From Marsupella aquatica (taxonomy: Eukaryota; Marchantiophyta), in assembly GCA_973895155.1 (NCBI GenBank), contig OZ316893.1:10106001-10170000 (forward strand): a stretch of 64,000 nt of DNA, read 5' to 3'. The notes under the pieces are model-generated. The model was not told the DNA's origin and did not search any database. It worked only from the letters and a program-made list of their open reading frames with translations. Position numbers and translations under genes: made by a program. Below are positions 61,401 to 64,000 of the stretch, one piece after another (the first letter of the stretch is position 1; every line of letters starts with the position of its first letter).

Positions 61401-62261
61401 GAACACATCTTAGTGACTGATCAGTTTTCTAGAATATGACTGTGCAAAGGTGTGGGTGTTACTCGTAAAGCTTGACATGTGAAGGCAAAGCCCCCTTTGG
61501 CAGTCCCTAGTTATAATTTGAATAATGACCAACTGCAAATAGTTCTGGCAGATGAACTAAACTGTTTGGTAATTAATGTGGCCAACACCCGGGCCAACAT
61601 AGTACAAAGCTAGGAACAATGGAGCAAGTAGAAATTTTGTGAAGACTTTTTTAATGCCAAACAGACTGAATTGATTCATGCCACACAGACTCATTTGAAT
61701 GATTAAAATGCTATAAGGAGAGATCATGTATAATTTTATTTCCAAATTGGAACCCCATGCCTTTCCTTGTCATGCCGAGGGACAGTGCCTCTTATGCACA
61801 TCGGCATGTCCCTCGCCTGCCCACTAGGTATGTAGTTAGGGCTAGTGTACTACCTGAGTTAACGACATGTTCTTGTAGCAAGTCTGGGCCGTTCTTGAAG
61901 CAAATGTGCTTGTTAGTGTGACGCCAGGACTTTGCTTGCTTAGGGCATGTCTTTCTTTGTGGGTTTTCAGTTCTTCTTGAATCGCTATTGACAGAGCTCA
62001 GACAGTGCTCGTCGGTTCCGTACACGGGATTCACACAGTGATTCGTTAGATGCTCCCGGCCGATCTTGGCATCCTGCCGGTTTTCGATTCGATTTCAGTA
62101 CAATTGTTTCTCTTACGCCTTTTATTCAAGAAGAACTGTCGAGTTAGCGGTGACGGGAAGAAGATTGCTCATGGCGATTTCGACAATTTTTGATGAAGCC
62201 ATTGCAATTTCTTTGACAAACATTGGAGCGACGGAATGAAAGTTATGGGTTTATGTGGTTA
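58461..62261. other. Intergenic, nothing recognised
   Basis: No recognised genes. Several open frames of 60-130 codons on both strands (for example 58568-58924 -, 59393-59791 -) lack domain features. Confidence 0.45.
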
Positions 62262-63642
62262 TGTGTATACTTAAGTGTATACACATATCCATGCTTCCGA
62301 AGGGGTCAGGAGTTCCTTTTCCGGTTGCATCCGCGACTCCTTTGCTGCTTCCGACTGTCACTGCCGTTTGCCGCACGACCACCTCCCGACTGCAACCCGT
62401 GGTTTGTAGGCCGCTGGCCCTTCACATTCCGGCCACAACCTGCTGCTGCCGACGTTGCATCAACCGTTGCCTCGACTGCTTTTGGGGCCGTTTTGTGTTT
62501 GTTGCCACTTTTCGGCCACGGCTGCCGTTGAGCCCGTTTTGTTGCCTCGCGACGCCCTGCACAGGCCGTGCATAGGGCACCATGCCCTTGCCTCGGCTGT
62601 ATCTCCCTTTACCGGCCGTAGTCCCTCCTCAATCCGGGATGTTTCTTCCCTTTTTCGGCATTTTCTCGCTCGTTTTTCCTGCCTCGACTCCCTTTCTTTT
62701 TGCCCTGCCATAAGCAAGCGAGAGGACAGAGGGCACGAAGCCCTATGGAGAAATAAAGCATGGGGGAAGGGGAGCCGAGCACAAGGCAGCGCGAGTGTGC
62801 CAGGAGAGGGCACGAAGCCCTATGCTGCAGTAAAGAAGGAGGGGGAGCGAGGGTGCCAGGAGAGGGCACAAGGCCCTAAGCAACATTGAAGTAGGGGAGG
62901 GGAGTACACTCGACTCCCTTGCCTTCGGGCATACTGTCACCAGGGCACGAGGCCCTATGGAGTAATTAAAGTAGGGAGGGGGAGGAGTACACTTGACTCC
63001 TCACACGGGAGTCTTTTGCCAGGGCACGAGGCCCAAATTGCATTGAAGGAGAGGAGGGGGGGAGTTCGTAGCCCCTTTTCGGGAGCACATAAGGTGGGGC
63101 ACGAAGCCCTATGGAGGGCTCATGCCATTAAGAGGGCCCCATTTTTTTTGCCCTGCCTCGCGATGTCTTTTCTCCTCTTTCCGGCCACCTGCGAGCTTGC
63201 CTCGGCTATTTTCCCCTTTTTCGGCCTTTCTCACTTTTTCGCTGTGCGACGATCGACCTGCTGCCAGTTCCCGGGTCCACATCGGGGCCCGATGTATACA
63301 CTTAACCGGGCCCCATGTTTATACATTTGAAAAGGCCGATGTATACACTTAAGGGGGGCCCAGGTTTACATTTTTAAGGGCCCATTTTTCTGGATTTCTT
63401 TGCTGCCGCCACGTGTCATCTGCATAAAGCTGAGGGCCGGCATATTCATCAGACAGTCAATCCAGCAAGCACAACACCAGTCCAATTGGAGTTTTTAAGG
63501 GTCTTTTCTTTGCCGACGGTTTTTCTGTGTGTTTACACATTCGACACATTTCTGCCTCGCACTGTTTATTTCCTAGCCTTGGGGCTGTCATTTCTTTTTC
63601 TTGTCAGTTTCTTTCCCATTGGCACCCAGGTGAGCATGCAGC
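62262..63642 (+). mobile_element. Probable LTR/leader of a second LTR retrotransposon (partial)
   Basis: GC-rich sequence with internal repeats lies directly upstream of a gag-like frame that runs off the window. TGTATACACTTAA occurs at 63291-63303 and 63332-63344, each followed by a G/C run with GGGCCC. A near-palindromic GTGTATAC-TTAA-GTGTATAC sits at 62263-62282. TTTTTCGGC and TTGCCCTGCC blocks flank the hairpin array on both sides. A possible LTR end (CCCA at 63615-63618) is followed by TTGGCACCCAGG, which could be a primer site, but I cannot confirm it without the other LTR. Confidence 0.4.
62731..63109. repeat. Array of six GGGCACGARGCCC hairpin units
   Basis: GGGCAC(G/A)A(A/G)GCCC occurs at 62731, 62808, 62864, 62943, 63022 and 63097, spaced 77, 56, 79, 79 and 75 bases. 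Each is a GGGC...GCCC inverted repeat with a 5-base loop, usually followed by TATG and, in between, A/G-rich sequence with (T)AAAG(T/C)A..GGGGGAGGGG. Four of six are preceded by CAG or GAGA. Confidence 0.88.
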
Positions 63643-64000
63643 ATGTCAGCCGACGCGCCAGGTGGTAGCAGCACATCGCCACCGACACCCAGGTACCATT
63701 TACGGAGTGATCCACGACCATTGGTGCCAATTTCATTGGAGTCTCGACAATTTCGACGACGTCCACAGACAGCAGCAGCACCCACACCACGCAATCCTTC
63801 TACTCCATTTGGCGGTCGCTTGACCACTACTCCCAAGCCTGCTATCACTTCATTGCCATTTACCCCTTCTGCATCAGTGGTTGTTCTTGCTTCATCGACA
63901 TACAGCATGGATGCCAGCCACTCATCTGGCCGCATTGAGCGCTTCAGCGGGCGGCCAGGCACTGTCTCTTTACGTGAGTTCAAATCCACTTTCTACACTG
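63643..64000 (+). CDS. Retrotransposon gag-like protein, N-terminal part (runs off window)
   Basis: Open from the ATG at 63643 to the window end, 119 codons without a stop. The first 85 residues are Pro/Ser/Thr/Arg-rich and disordered-looking (MSADAPGGSSTSPPTPRYHL). Then comes RIERFSGRPGTVSLREFKST, resembling the F-x-G-x-x-x-x-x-L-x-x-F entry into a retrotransposon gag domain. It sits just after repeat-rich, LTR-like DNA. No pol part is visible in the window, so family (gypsy or copia) cannot be told. The alternative is an unrelated low-complexity ORF. Confidence 0.5.
   Translation, partial: MSADAPGGSSTSPPTPRYHLRSDPRPLVPISLESRQFRRRPQTAAAPTPRNPSTPFGGRLTTTPKPAITSLPFTPSASVVVLASSTYSMDASHSSGRIERFSGRPGTVSLREFKSTFYT

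Overview
This is nuclear DNA of a land plant or close relative. The evidence is GT-AG introns in two conserved housekeeping genes, a plant-type mitochondrial aconitase with a long presequence, a plant-family DUF688-like protein, an L1-type LINE and a Ty3/gypsy chromovirus primed by initiator tRNA-Met. Introns are short (about 90-860 bp) and base composition is mixed, which fits a seed-free plant (bryophyte or lycophyte grade) better than a conifer or fern. I cannot name the species from sequence alone.

Layout. 1-11.84 kb is a nested transposon block: a + strand LINE split by an 8.6-kb minus-strand gypsy/chromovirus element at 617-9230. The 5-bp target duplication GGAAG and an exactly restored LINE reading frame prove the insertion. 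14.9-17.8 kb (+) is a nine-exon inosine/uridine nucleoside hydrolase of 320 aa. 21.76-22.15 kb (+) is a small intronless mitochondrial protein resembling plant ATPase-inhibitor-like (IF1-related) proteins. 25.3-27.5 kb (-) is a 743-aa serine-rich DUF688-like protein. 28-43.8 kb is gene-poor and holds several diverged tandem repeats and a tiny retroposon scar. 43.84-44.70 kb (-) is a broken serine beta-lactamase-like pseudogene. 47.4-47.6 kb is a 5'-truncated retroposon with an 11-bp target duplication. 49.9-57.6 kb (+) is a complete 20-exon aconitase of 1018 aa. 62.3-64.0 kb appears to be the LTR/leader and gag start of another retrotransposon running off the window, with a conspicuous array of GGGCACGARGCCC hairpin units.

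How genes relate. The four apparently functional genes are independent single-gene units: nucleoside salvage, mitochondrial ATPase/respiratory accessory, unknown DUF688-like, and TCA cycle/citrate metabolism. There is no operon or cluster logic. I found no convincing previously undescribed system. The items most worth a second look are the gypsy element with unusual AGT...ACT LTR ends and near-identical LTRs but badly broken coding regions, the hairpin-unit array at 62.7-63.1 kb, the beta-lactamase-like remnant, and the aconitase start-codon arrangement that could give a second, cytosolic product.
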